Below, one piece after another: positions 18,565 through 37,079 of a stretch of 64,000 nucleotides of DNA. The stretch spans positions 2,046,001 to 2,110,000 of the forward strand of contig NZ_CP130701.1 in NCBI RefSeq assembly GCF_030553075.1. The letters are read 5' to 3'. The position numbers were made by a program, and so were the translations under genes. Every line of letters begins with the position of its first letter. The stretch's first letter is position 1. This DNA comes from Halomonas sp. I5-271120. Its GTDB lineage: Bacteria > Pseudomonadota > Gammaproteobacteria > Pseudomonadales > Halomonadaceae. Below the pieces are notes generated by a model. The model worked only from the letters and a program-made list of their open reading frames with translations, was not told the DNA's origin and ran no database searches.

Positions 18565-19055
18565 TGCGCCATATCATCTCGATCCTGATGGAAAACGAAC
18601 CCGGCGCCTTGTCTCGTGTGGTGGGGCTGTTTTCGCAGCGCAACTACAACATCGAGTCGCTCAACGTCGCGCCAACCGAAGACCCGACGCTGTCGCGCCT
18701 GACCGTTACCACCATCGGTGACGATCGGGTGATCGAGCAGATCACCAAGCACCTCAACAAGCTGATCGACGTGGTCAAGCTGGTCGACCTGACCGAAGGG
18801 CAGCATATCGAGCGTGAGCTGATGCTGGTCAAGGTCAAAGCGCTCGGTGCGGCCCGTGACGAGGTCAAGCGTACCGCCGATATCTTCCGTGCTCAGGTGG
18901 TCGACGTAACGCCGAACCTCTACACGGTGCAGATCACCGGCGATGCCGGCAAGCTGGATGCCTTCCTCCAGGCCATGGCCCCGGTGGGTATCCTCGAAGT
19001 GGCGCGTACCGGCGTCTCGGGTATCGCCCGGGGCGACAAGGTGCTGAGCCTTTGA
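18564..19055 (+). CDS. ilvH: Acetolactate synthase small regulatory subunit
   Basis: The regulatory subunit that gives valine feedback inhibition and raises IlvI activity. The 163-residue length is that of E. coli IlvH. An ACT domain is visible at the N-terminus (MRHIISILMENEPGALSRVVGLFSQRNYNIESLNVAPTED). The C-terminal ACT-like domain follows, with VDVTPNLYTVQITGD and a GVSGIARG end. The start codon overlaps the ilvI stop by one base, so the two are translationally coupled. A strong terminator follows. Confidence 0.97.
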   Translation: MRHIISILMENEPGALSRVVGLFSQRNYNIESLNVAPTEDPTLSRLTVTTIGDDRVIEQITKHLNKLIDVVKLVDLTEGQHIERELMLVKVKALGAARDEVKRTADIFRAQVVDVTPNLYTVQITGDAGKLDAFLQAMAPVGILEVARTGVSGIARGDKVLSL

Positions 19056-19083
19056 CGGCGTAATGGTTTGACAGTGGGTTCTG

Positions 19084-19111
19084 AAAGCCGCTCTTCGGAG
19101 CGGCTTTTTTT
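19084..19111 (+). terminator. Rho-independent terminator after ilvH
   Basis: The stem AAAGCCGCTC/GAGCGGCTTT with a TTCG tetraloop and a run of seven or more T ends the ilvIH transcript. Confidence 0.92.
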
Positions 19112-19185
19112 GTGCCTGGCCGAGACGAGGCGGGTGCTTATCGACGTAAGCGAGTTACTTACCAAGGGAAAGGATATGTTGGCGG

Positions 19186-21260
<2,075 letters not shown>

Positions 21261-21322
21261 TCGGCAGGTCTAATTGACAGGTCTGATCGACAGACCTGGC
21301 CAAGCACGACAGCCGTCATCAC

Positions 21323-21357
21323 AGCGAGGGCGCGGATTTCCGCGCCCTCGCTGTTTT
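21323..21357 (+). terminator. Rho-independent terminator after ilvC
   Basis: A 13-bp GC-rich stem (AGCGAGGGCGCGG/CCGCGCCCTCGCT) followed by GTTTT, 60 bases after the ilvC stop. Confidence 0.87.
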
Positions 21358-21447
21358 CGTACATCCAACCGTTACTATCGTTGCCGGAACTAGCATGTAG
21401 AATGGTTCTCGTGTCACTGACACATATCCCAGCAACGGAAGACCTCT

Positions 21448-22278
21448 ATGAGCCAGGATTCGCAAAAGACCGAGCACGAGCACCCCGAACACGACGAGGA
21501 TGTCACCGCGACGTTCTTGCGCGAGACGGAGGTGGTCGAAGAAGCGGTCGAGGATGGTAAGAAGATCCGGCGGCGTGGTATCTATCTGCTGCCGAACCTG
21601 TTCACCACCTCCGCATTGTTCTCGGGATTCTTCGCCGTGGTTGCCGGTATCAACGGTGACTTCTCGGCCGCCGCCATTGCGATCTTCATCGCCATGGTGC
21701 TCGATGGCCTGGATGGCCGCGTAGCCCGCATGACCAATACTCAGAGTGCCTTTGGCGCTGAGTACGATAGCCTCGCCGACATGATCTCTTTCGGCATGGC
21801 GCCTGCCCTGGTCGCCTTCACCTGGATCCTTCAGGACATCGGCAAGATCGGCTGGGTGGTGGCCTTTCTGTACGTGGCCTGTGCCGCCTTGCGGCTGGCG
21901 CGCTTCAATGTACAGATCGGCTCCACTGACAAGAAGTGGTTTATCGGCCTGCCCAGTCCTTCTGCCGCTGCCTTGGTGGCCGCGAGTGTCTGGACCTTCC
22001 ACAGCTTCGATGCCAATGCCTTCGTCTTCAAGCTGCTGATGCTAGTAGTGGTGGCCGCAGCAGGCGTGCTGATGGTGAGCAACATCCGCTACTACAGCTT
22101 CAAGGATGTTGACCTAAAGGGGCCGGTGCCGTTCGTGATGCTGCTCGCCATCGTGCTGGGCTTCGTGGTGATCTCGGTAGAGCCGTCAGTCATGTTGCTG
22201 CTGCTGTTTGCCGCCTATGTCGCCTCGGGGCCGGTGCTTGCCGTGCTACGCAAGATGAAAAAGCAGCCGGATAGCTGA
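21448..22278 (+). CDS. pssA: CDP-diacylglycerol--serine O-phosphatidyltransferase
   Basis: An inner-membrane enzyme that makes phosphatidylserine, the precursor of phosphatidylethanolamine. The 276-residue protein has the CDP-alcohol phosphatidyltransferase motif DG-x2-AR-x8-G-x3-D-x3-D in LDGLDGRVARMTNTQSAFGAEYDSLADM. Around it are about seven hydrophobic segments and an acidic soluble N-terminus (about 40 residues). It belongs to the membrane-embedded (type II) class and not the E. coli PssA class. Its position next to ilvC is common in gammaproteobacteria. Confidence 0.93.
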   Translation: MSQDSQKTEHEHPEHDEDVTATFLRETEVVEEAVEDGKKIRRRGIYLLPNLFTTSALFSGFFAVVAGINGDFSAAAIAIFIAMVLDGLDGRVARMTNTQSAFGAEYDSLADMISFGMAPALVAFTWILQDIGKIGWVVAFLYVACAALRLARFNVQIGSTDKKWFIGLPSPSAAALVAASVWTFHSFDANAFVFKLLMLVVVAAAGVLMVSNIRYYSFKDVDLKGPVPFVMLLAIVLGFVVISVEPSVMLLLLFAAYVASGPVLAVLRKMKKQPDS

Positions 22279-22563
22279 CTCGGTGGTGCCATGCCCTGAC
22301 AGGCCGTACTACCCGCTCTGAAACGCCCGCCCTTGTGCGGGCGTTGTCGTGTCTGGCCCCTCGGTTTATCCACACCCGGTCAGCCACCTTCATCTATCCA
22401 CAACCTTGTCGTCACCTTTTTGCAAGAAAGGGGTTGTGTGGGTCCGCGATAATCCGTAAAGTACGCATCCGCTGCCGCCGACGAGCAAACGTCGGATGCG
22501 GTGAAGGGTGTTGGAAGCACTTGTTTTGGTTAAGGTTTTTCGATCAGGCTTGATCGACAGGCA

Positions 22564-22591
22564 TTGACAAAACAGCCGGAAACGGTAGAAT
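22564..22591 (+). promoter_or_regulatory. rrn copy 1 promoter P1
   Basis: TTGACA at 22564-22569, a 16-bp spacer, TAGAAT at 22586-22591. It is repeated exactly in front of the second operon. Confidence 0.8.
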
Positions 22592-22665
22592 GCTCCTCCA
22601 CTCGATCGGCGCTCAACTCGCCGCTGGTTCACTCGGTCATCTAGAGTGAGCAATAACAGCAAGGG

Positions 22666-22693
22666 TTGACATTCACTGCCGATTCAGTAGAAT
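22666..22693 (+). promoter_or_regulatory. rrn copy 1 promoter P2
   Basis: TTGACA at 22666-22671, a 16-bp spacer, TAGAAT at 22688-22693, 102 bases after P1. Two promoters in tandem are usual for gammaproteobacterial rRNA operons. Confidence 0.8.
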
Positions 22694-22765
22694 ACGCCTT
22701 CCTCGCAGGGCGCCGGCCGAACGGCCAGGCAGATGCGAGATGCTCCCCTCTTAAGAGATCGGAGC

Positions 22766-22778
22766 TGCTCTTTAACAA
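22766..22778 (+). promoter_or_regulatory. boxA antitermination site in rrn copy 1 leader
   Basis: TGCTCTTTAACAA equals the E. coli rrn boxA, which recruits NusB/NusE for antitermination. It is placed in the leader before 16S. Confidence 0.85.
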
Positions 22779-22951
22779 TCGATCAGATAATTCATGTGGG
22801 CGCTTGTCGATGAAGGGGTGATCAGTCACCGATACTTCAAGGCAAGCGACTCGTCAAAGCAAGCCATATCGGCTTCGTTTTTTGAGACGTTTGAACCTTG
22901 AGCCAAGTTTGGTCTGCTTCTTTCTTCGGAAAGGTAAGACCGTATGATTTT

Positions 22952-24492
<1,541 letters not shown>

Positions 24493-24591
24493 ATCGACGA
24501 CTCGCCTCTTCGCGGCAAGTGTCCACAATGAATTATCTGATCGGCCAGAGCATAAGACTGTTTGGGTCGCGGACCCAGTGGTTAGTAAGCC

Positions 24592-24668
<77 letters not shown>

Positions 24669-24684
24669 ATGTTTACTTATCAGA

Positions 24685-24760
24685 GGGGCCTTAGCTCAGC
24701 TGGGAGAGCGCCTGCCTTGCACGCAGGAGGTCAGCGGTTCGATCCCGCTAGGCTCCACCA
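24685..24760 (+). tRNA. tRNA-Ala (TGC), rrn copy 1 spacer
   Basis: A 76-base cloverleaf with acceptor GGGGCCT/AGGCTCC (one G-T wobble), anticodon TGC and encoded CCA. It is 16 bases after tRNA-Ile. Confidence 0.97.
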
Positions 24761-24848
24761 TCATCCCAACAGTCATCTGTGAGTCCACAGTCACAAGCCT
24801 ATCATCACAAACGATGATGTCGGGCTTGTGACTGTCGGTTCGACAGTC

Positions 24849-24860
24849 GCTCTTTAACAA
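24849..24860 (+). promoter_or_regulatory. boxA before 23S, rrn copy 1
   Basis: GCTCTTTAACAA in the 16S-23S spacer, a second antitermination site ahead of the 23S gene, as in E. coli rrn operons. Confidence 0.75.
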
Positions 24861-24975
24861 TATGAATCATGCTGACAAAAGTCCCTTTCCTACCCAGGAA
24901 AGGGCATGTGATACGTCTCAAGCGTATCCGGCAATTGTCGTGCGTCATCGCGGACCAGACCCTTTCGGGTTATAT

Positions 24976-27861
<2,886 letters not shown>

Positions 27862-27985
27862 ATAACCCCAAGGGGTCTGCGCATGACGCGCACAATTGAC
27901 GGATACGCGAGCAGTAACAAGAGACGATCACGTCAGCATGATTTCATATTGCGATGAGCCGCCAAGGCGTCTCATCAACCCGTTT

Positions 27986-28104
27986 CGCCTGACGACCATA
28001 GCGAGCGTGAACCACCCGATCCCATGCCGAACTCGGAAGTGAAACCGCTTAGCGCCGATGGTAGTGTGGAGCTTCTCCATGCGAGAGTAGGTCATCGTCA
28101 GGCA
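27986..28104 (+). rRNA. 5S ribosomal RNA, copy 1
   Basis: About 119 bases. The terminal helix GCCTGACGA/TCGTCAGGC and the conserved CCATGCCGAACTCGGAAGTG loop are clear. Confidence 0.95.
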
Positions 28105-28115
28105 CTTATTGCGAG

Positions 28116-28148
28116 AAAACCCCGGTCCTTAACAGGCCGGGGTTTTTT
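28116..28148 (+). terminator. Terminator of rrn copy 1
   Basis: AAAACCCCGG...CCGGGGTTTTTT hairpin with a T-run, 12 bases after 5S. It is repeated after the second operon with a one-base shorter loop. Confidence 0.93.
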
Positions 28149-28663
28149 CATGTCTGGGCGGTGGGAATGACCAGGAAATGCCGGCTGGCAGTACGCGCCA
28201 ACACATGATCTTCCCCCGGCCTTTGCAGGCTCGCTCCCGTTACACGCCTCATAAAAAATCGCCCCGGCTGCCATACGGCAACCGGGGCGATCTTGTTTTG
28301 GCCGTTTGATTTTACCTGGATAGAGGTGAACGGAGCTCAAGAGGGAATCTGTGGAAGAGCGAAAAAAGTTCCATTGTGGACAAGTGCACGCTGCACAACG
28401 CCGTAGCTGCATCACTTATCGAGACGGTGGGCTTGCTGAACTCCCCTGAACCGGTGTCGGACTAGACCTGGTGTGAGAGTGTTGGGCGGTTGGGAATGCC
28501 CGCATGCCGGGCGTTAACGAAATAGGCTGATCTTTTTGCCAAAAAGCCCTTGCGTGGGTCCGCGATAATCCGTAAAGTACGCATCCGCTGCCGCCGACGA
28601 GCAAACGTCGGATGCGGTAAAGAGTGTTGGAAGCACTTGTTTTCGTTAAGGTTTTTCGATCAG
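28149..28663 (+). other. Inter-operon region between the two rrn copies
   Basis: About 500 bases without a gene. The left part (to 28298) copies the sequence next to hisC (34454-34495 plus 36943-37050), including a hairpin at 28258-28291. In this copy the hairpin has a C-A mismatch (CCGGCTGCC/GGCAACCGG), so it is a relic of the hisC terminator. The part at 28299-28530 is unique and I recognise nothing in it. From about 28531 the upstream region of the rrn unit repeats. Confidence 0.75.
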
Positions 28664-28679
28664 GCTTGATCGAAAGGCA

Positions 28680-28707
28680 TTGACAAAACAGCCGGAAACG
28701 GTAGAAT
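28680..28707 (+). promoter_or_regulatory. rrn copy 2 promoter P1
   Basis: TTGACA-N16-TAGAAT, the duplicate of the promoter at 22564. Confidence 0.8.
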
Positions 28708-28781
28708 GCTCCTCCACTCGATCGGCGCTCAACTCGCCGCTGGTTCACTCGGTCATCTAGAGTGAGCAATAACAGCAAGGG

Positions 28782-28809
28782 TTGACATTCACTGCCGATT
28801 CAGTAGAAT
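28782..28809 (+). promoter_or_regulatory. rrn copy 2 promoter P2
   Basis: TTGACA-N16-TAGAAT, the duplicate of the promoter at 22666. Confidence 0.8.
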
Positions 28810-28881
28810 ACGCCTTCCTCGCAGGGCGCCGGCCGAACGGCCAGGCAGATGCGAGATGCTCCCCTCTTAAGAGATCGGAGC

Positions 28882-28894
28882 TGCTCTTTAACAA
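28882..28894 (+). promoter_or_regulatory. boxA in rrn copy 2 leader
   Basis: TGCTCTTTAACAA, identical to the site in the first operon's leader. Confidence 0.85.
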
Positions 28895-29067
28895 TCGATC
28901 AGATAATTCATGTGGGCGCTTGTCGATGAAGGGGTGATCAGTCACCGATACTTCAAGGCAAGCGACTCGTCAAAGCAAGCCATATCGGCTTCGTTTTTTG
29001 AGACGTTTGAACCTTGAGCCAAGTTTGGTCTGCTTCTTTCTTCGGAAAGGTAAGACCGTATGATTTT

Positions 29068-30608
<1,541 letters not shown>

Positions 30609-30700
30609 ATCGACGACTCGCCTCTTCGCGGCAAGTGTCCACAATGAATTATCTGATCGGCCAGAGCATAAGACTGTTTGGGTAAAGACCCAGCGTGACC

Positions 30701-30772
30701 TTAGAGTATTCGCTCAGTTGGTTAGAGCGCACCCCCTGACCTTAAATGGAAAGGAGGGTGAGGTCGGCAAGC
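30701..30772 (+). pseudogene. Degenerate tRNA-Ile remnant in rrn copy 2 spacer
   Basis: A stretch absent from the first operon. GCTCAGTTGGTTAGAGCGCA and the next four bases (30712-30735) and GGGTGAGGTCGGCA (30756-30769) match the intact tRNA-Ile exactly. The D arm and the anticodon stem CACCC/GGGTG are kept, but the anticodon loop is enlarged to about 21 bases. The acceptor and T arms are missing. It cannot fold as a working tRNA and is best read as a decayed partial duplicate. Confidence 0.75.
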
Positions 30773-30806
30773 CGGCCACGTTCTTCTCAGTGAGAGAGTA
30801 GGTGTT

Positions 30807-30883
<77 letters not shown>

Positions 30884-30965
30884 AATTTTATCCGGTCCTG
30901 CGTTGCTTCGGCACTCGTGTAGCGAGCTACACGTCGCACCAAAGCGCCTTGATCCGAATAAAATT
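30884..30965. repeat. 82-bp imperfect palindrome between tRNA-Ile and tRNA-Ala
   Basis: The termini AATTTTAT/ATAAAATT are perfect 8-bp inverted repeats. The centre CGTGTAGC-GA-GCTACACG is a perfect 8-bp stem with a 2-base loop. The arms between pair imperfectly. The element is missing from the spacer of rrn copy 1, where the two tRNAs are only 16 bases apart. Structure and placement suggest a small mobile palindromic repeat (REP- or MITE-like). I cannot confirm other genomic copies. Confidence 0.75.
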
Positions 30966-30990
30966 CTCCATGTCGCGTCGAGCAATCAGA

Positions 30991-31066
30991 GGGGCCTTAG
31001 CTCAGCTGGGAGAGCGCCTGCCTTGCACGCAGGAGGTCAGCGGTTCGATCCCGCTAGGCTCCACCA
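30991..31066 (+). tRNA. tRNA-Ala (TGC), rrn copy 2 spacer
   Basis: 76 bases, same sequence as in the first operon, with TGC anticodon and CCA end. Confidence 0.97.
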
Positions 31067-31154
31067 TCATCCCAACAGTCATCTGTGAGTCCACAGTCAC
31101 AAGCCTATCATCACAAACGATGATGTCGGGCTTGTGACTGTCGGTTCGACAGTC

Positions 31155-31166
31155 GCTCTTTAACAA
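31155..31166 (+). promoter_or_regulatory. boxA before 23S, rrn copy 2
   Basis: GCTCTTTAACAA, duplicate of the spacer boxA at 24849. Confidence 0.75.
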
Positions 31167-31281
31167 TATGAATCATGCTGACAAAAGTCCCTTTCCTACC
31201 CAGGAAAGGGCATGTGATACGTCTCAAGCGTATCCGGCAATTGTCGTGCGTCATCGCGGACCAGACCCTTTCGGGTTATAT

Positions 31282-34167
<2,886 letters not shown>

Positions 34168-34291
34168 ATAACCCCAAGGGGTCTGCGCATGACGCGCACA
34201 ATTGACGGATACGTGAGCAGTAACAAGAGACGATCACGTCAGCATGATTTCATATTGCGATGAGCCGCCAAGGCGTCTCATCAACCCGTTT

Positions 34292-34410
34292 CGCCTGACG
34301 ACCATAGCGAGCGTGAACCACCCGATCCCATGCCGAACTCGGAAGTGAAACCGCTTAGCGCCGATGGTAGTGTGGAGTTTCTCCATGCGAGAGTAGGTCA
34401 TTGTCAGGCA
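34292..34410 (+). rRNA. 5S ribosomal RNA, copy 2
   Basis: About 119 bases. It differs from copy 1 by two C-to-T changes (34378 and 34402). The second turns a G-C pair of the terminal helix into G-U, so folding is kept. Confidence 0.95.
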
Positions 34411-34421
34411 CTTATTGCGAG

Positions 34422-34453
34422 AAAACCCCGGTCCTTACAGGCCGGGGTTTTTT
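34422..34453 (+). terminator. Terminator of rrn copy 2
   Basis: CCCCGG...CCGGGG stem followed by six T, 15 bases after 5S. Same as the first operon except for one base fewer in the loop. Confidence 0.93.
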
Positions 34454-34487
34454 CATGTCTGGGCGGTGGAAATGGCCAGGAAATGCC

Positions 34488-34495
34488 GGCTGGCA
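34488..34495 (+). repeat. Left target-site duplication of the IS66 element
   Basis: GGCTGGCA directly before the left end of the element; the same 8 bases follow the right end at 36935-36942. Eight bases is the usual IS66 duplication. Confidence 0.92.
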
Positions 34496-34579
34496 GTAAC
34501 CGCCCGGTGAACCCATCTGCCGAAAGTACCTGAATTCCATCACAGTAGGTGCCCACCTATTAATAAGTGGACACCTACC

Positions 34580-34948
34580 ATGACTGACTTAAGCGTGCCG
34601 GAAGCCCCTCGGAAGCGTCGTCGCTTCACCACCGCGTTCAAGGCAAGAATCGTTGAGGCCTGCCTGCAATCGGGTGCCTCCGTGGCCGGGGTTGCCCTGG
34701 AGCACAGCCTGAATGCCAACTTGGTCCACAAGTGGATCCGCGCCGCCCGCCAGCGGACTGCCGCGCCAGAAGCACCGGCGTTTGTGCCGGTGCCCATGGC
34801 CAGTGCCTCATTACCGGTCGCTCGCCAAAATCAGGTGACGGACCGTATTCGCCTCACGATCCCGCACCCCAACGGCCCGATGGTCATCGAGTGGCCTGCC
34901 TCGGAGGCCGACGCGTGTCGATCTCTGATCCGAGAGCTGCTCGCATGA
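34580..34948 (+). CDS. tnpA: IS66 accessory protein TnpA
   Basis: The first of the three IS66 genes: a 122-residue protein with a helix-turn-helix at the N-terminus (RRRFTTAFKARIVEACLQSGASVAGVALEHSLNANLVHKWI), as in the transposase-8/IS66 OrfA group. It is needed for IS66 transposition but is not the catalytic subunit. Its stop overlaps the tnpB start (ATGA). Confidence 0.92.
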   Translation: MTDLSVPEAPRKRRRFTTAFKARIVEACLQSGASVAGVALEHSLNANLVHKWIRAARQRTAAPEAPAFVPVPMASASLPVARQNQVTDRIRLTIPHPNGPMVIEWPASEADACRSLIRELLA

Positions 34949-35280
34949 TCCGCATCGACGAGATCTGGTTGGCGACGGAGCCGTTGGATATGCGCGCCGG
35001 ACCGGATACGGCACTGGCCCGGGTGGTGAAGGTCTTCGGTGCCGCCCGACCGCACTGTGCCTATCTGTTCGCCAACCGGCGCGGCAACCGTATGAAGGTG
35101 CTGGTTCACGATGGCCTGGGCATCTGGCTGTGCGCCCGGCGTCTGAACCAGGGCAAGTTCCACTGGGCCAGCCACCGGCACGGCGATCGCGTCGAGCTCT
35201 GCCCAGAGCAGGTCACGGCGCTGGTTCAGGGCCTACCCTGGCAACGTCTCGGCGCCGGTGGCGTGATCTCGGTGGTCTGA
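34945..35280 (+). CDS. tnpB: IS66 accessory protein TnpB (Orf2-like)
   Basis: A 111-residue protein of the IS66 Orf2 family. Typical words are EIWLATEPLDMRAGPDTALARVV, NRRGNRMKVLVHDGLGIWLCARRL and FHW. ATG 34945 overlaps the tnpA stop by four bases, the usual coupling. It is unrelated to the RNA-guided TnpB of IS200/IS605. Its mechanism is not known, but it is required in characterised IS66 elements. Confidence 0.92.
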   Translation: MIRIDEIWLATEPLDMRAGPDTALARVVKVFGAARPHCAYLFANRRGNRMKVLVHDGLGIWLCARRLNQGKFHWASHRHGDRVELCPEQVTALVQGLPWQRLGAGGVISVV

Positions 35281-35372
35281 CATACCGAGCCAGATAAGGC
35301 ACAGAATCTCCCGGCTCGCTATTCGCTGAAGTGCCAATCCCACTCCCCACGGCAGGTTGGCATACTCAGCGA

Positions 35373-36902
35373 ATGAACATGCCTCCCGACCTGTCTCAGC
35401 TCTCTCCCGATCAGCTCCGCCACCTGGCGGCAACGCTGATGACGCAGGTCGAGGAAAAGGATAAAGCGCTCCGCCACAGCGAGCAGGTCAATCAGAAGCT
35501 GACCTATGAACTGGCGCTGCTCAAGCGCCACGCCTTCGGCAAGCGCAGCGAGCAGCTCAACGTTCTGCAGATCAGTCTGCTGGAGGATGGGATGGATGCC
35601 GACATCGCCGCCATCGAGACTGAGTTGGAAGACCTGGTCACGACCGATGCGTCATCGGCGCCCAAGAAGACGCCCAAGCGCGCCCCCTTGCCTCCCGAAC
35701 TGCCGCGCACCGAGATTCACCATGACCCAGAGAATGATCACTGCCCGTGTGGTTGTCAGCTGCGGCGGATCGGCGAGGAGGTCAGCGAGAAGCTCGACTA
35801 CACGCCGGGCGTATTCCATGTCGAGCGCCATATCCGTGGCAAGTGGGTCTGTGATCACTGCGAGACACTGACCCAGGCGCCGATGCCGGCGCAGATCATC
35901 GACAAGGGCATCCCCACCGCCGGTCTGCTGGCCCAGGTGCTGATCGCCAAGTACGCCGATCACCTCCCACTGTATCGCCAGGAGCAGATCTTCTCCCGTG
36001 CCGGCGTGGCGATTCCGCGCTCCACTCTGGCCGAGTGGGTCGGCATCTGCGGCGTGCGGCTTCAGCCGCTGATCGATGCCCTACGTAAGCTGCTGCTCAG
36101 TGAGCCGGTGCTGCATGCCGACGAGACGCCGGTGCCGATGCTGGCCCCGGGCAAGAAGAAGACACATCGCGCCTACCTTTGGGCTTACGCCACCACGCCC
36201 TACGCCGGCCTGAAGGCCGTCGTCTACGACTTCAGCGAGGGACGCAGTGGTCAGCATGCCCGCGACTTCCTCGGCGAGTGGCGGGGCAAGCTGGTCTGCG
36301 ACGACTACAGCGGCTACAAGCAAAGCTTCGCCAACGGCGTCACCGAGATCGGCTGCATGGCTCATGCGCGGCGCAAGTTCGTTGATCTGCATGTAGCCGG
36401 CAAGAGCCAGATCGCCGAGCAGGCCATCGAGCTGATCGGCCAGCTCTACCAACTAGAGCGCGAGGCCCAGCCATTGACCGAGGAAGAACGCCAGCGGTTA
36501 CGCGACACTCGAGCCAGACCTCTCGCCGACACGCTGCACCGCTGGATGCTGGCCCACCGAGAAAAGGTGCCGAATGGTTCGGCGACGGCGAAAGCGCTGG
36601 ACTACAGCCTGAAGCGTTGGGCGGCGTTGACGCGCTATCTGGATGACGGCCGACTACCTATCGATAACAACCGGGTCGAGAACCTGATCCGCCCTTGGGC
36701 GCTGGGCCGCAGCAACTGGCTATTCGCCGGGTCACTGCGCAGTGGCCAGCGCGCCGCTACCATCATGAGCTTGATCCAGTGCGCCAAGCTCAACGGCCAC
36801 GAGCCCTATGCCTACCTGAAGGACGTGCTGGAACGGCTACCGACACACAAGGCCAGCCAGATCCACGAGCTTCTGCCCCATCACTGGCAGCACAACGTCT
36901 GA
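35373..36902 (+). CDS. tnpC: IS66 family DDE transposase TnpC
   Basis: The catalytic transposase, 509 residues. Visible in order are a coiled-coil N-terminal region with LLKRHAFGKRSEQL, a zinc-finger part (CPCGCQLRRIG...CDHCETL) and the DDE core. LHADETPVPML gives the first aspartate, LVCDDYSGYK the second and NNRVENLIRPWALGRSNWLFAGS the glutamate. The frame is intact, so the element may be active. ATG 35373 is chosen over the upstream ATG 35331, which adds non-homologous residues. Confidence 0.95.
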   Translation: MNMPPDLSQLSPDQLRHLAATLMTQVEEKDKALRHSEQVNQKLTYELALLKRHAFGKRSEQLNVLQISLLEDGMDADIAAIETELEDLVTTDASSAPKKTPKRAPLPPELPRTEIHHDPENDHCPCGCQLRRIGEEVSEKLDYTPGVFHVERHIRGKWVCDHCETLTQAPMPAQIIDKGIPTAGLLAQVLIAKYADHLPLYRQEQIFSRAGVAIPRSTLAEWVGICGVRLQPLIDALRKLLLSEPVLHADETPVPMLAPGKKKTHRAYLWAYATTPYAGLKAVVYDFSEGRSGQHARDFLGEWRGKLVCDDYSGYKQSFANGVTEIGCMAHARRKFVDLHVAGKSQIAEQAIELIGQLYQLEREAQPLTEEERQRLRDTRARPLADTLHRWMLAHREKVPNGSATAKALDYSLKRWAALTRYLDDGRLPIDNNRVENLIRPWALGRSNWLFAGSLRSGQRAATIMSLIQCAKLNGHEPYAYLKDVLERLPTHKASQIHELLPHHWQHNV

Positions 36903-36934
36903 TCACTGACAAGCGGTGTTTGGCGAACGCTTAC

Positions 36935-36942
36935 GGCTGGCA
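36935..36942 (+). repeat. Right target-site duplication of the IS66 element
   Basis: GGCTGGCA, identical to 34488-34495. Confidence 0.92.
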
Positions 36943-37003
36943 GCACGCGCCAGCACATGATCTTCCCCCGGCCTTTGCAGGCTCGCTCCCGTTACATGCC
37001 TCA

Positions 37004-37043
37004 TAAAAAATCGCCCCGGTTGCCATACGGCAACCGGGGCGAT
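37004..37043 (-). terminator. Terminator of hisC
   Basis: A perfect 15-bp stem (ATCGCCCCGGTTGCC with ATAC loop) followed on the minus strand by six T. A relic copy stands between the two rrn operons at 28258-28291. Confidence 0.9.
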
Positions 37044-37079
37044 CTTGTTTATATCGTCACAACTGATTGAGCGGTCGAC

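Larger units (their letters stand above)
22279..22951 (+). other. Intergenic region upstream of rrn copy 1
   Basis: It holds a GC-rich hairpin after pssA (AACGCCCGC/GCGGGCGTT, 22322-22345, no T-run), two tandem sigma70 promoters, the leader with boxA, and the start of the duplicated unit at about 22416-22436. Small reverse frames here are duplicated with the operon and are not supported as genes. Confidence 0.7.
34496..36934 (+). mobile_element. Complete IS66-family insertion sequence (2439 bp)
   Basis: The ends GTAACCGCCCGGTGAA (left) and GTAAGCGTTCGCCAAA (right, read inward on the minus strand) are imperfect inverted repeats of IS66 type, flanked by an 8-bp duplication. It carries the three IS66 genes tnpA, tnpB and tnpC, all open. 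Removing the element and one target copy restores a sequence matching the region after rrn copy 1, so the insertion came after the rrn duplication or hit only one copy. It interrupts no gene. Confidence 0.95.

Noticed and set aside
34945..35280. TnpB as an RNA-guided nuclease
   Set aside because: This TnpB is the 111-residue IS66 Orf2 protein; it has no RuvC motifs and no link to IS200/IS605 TnpB.
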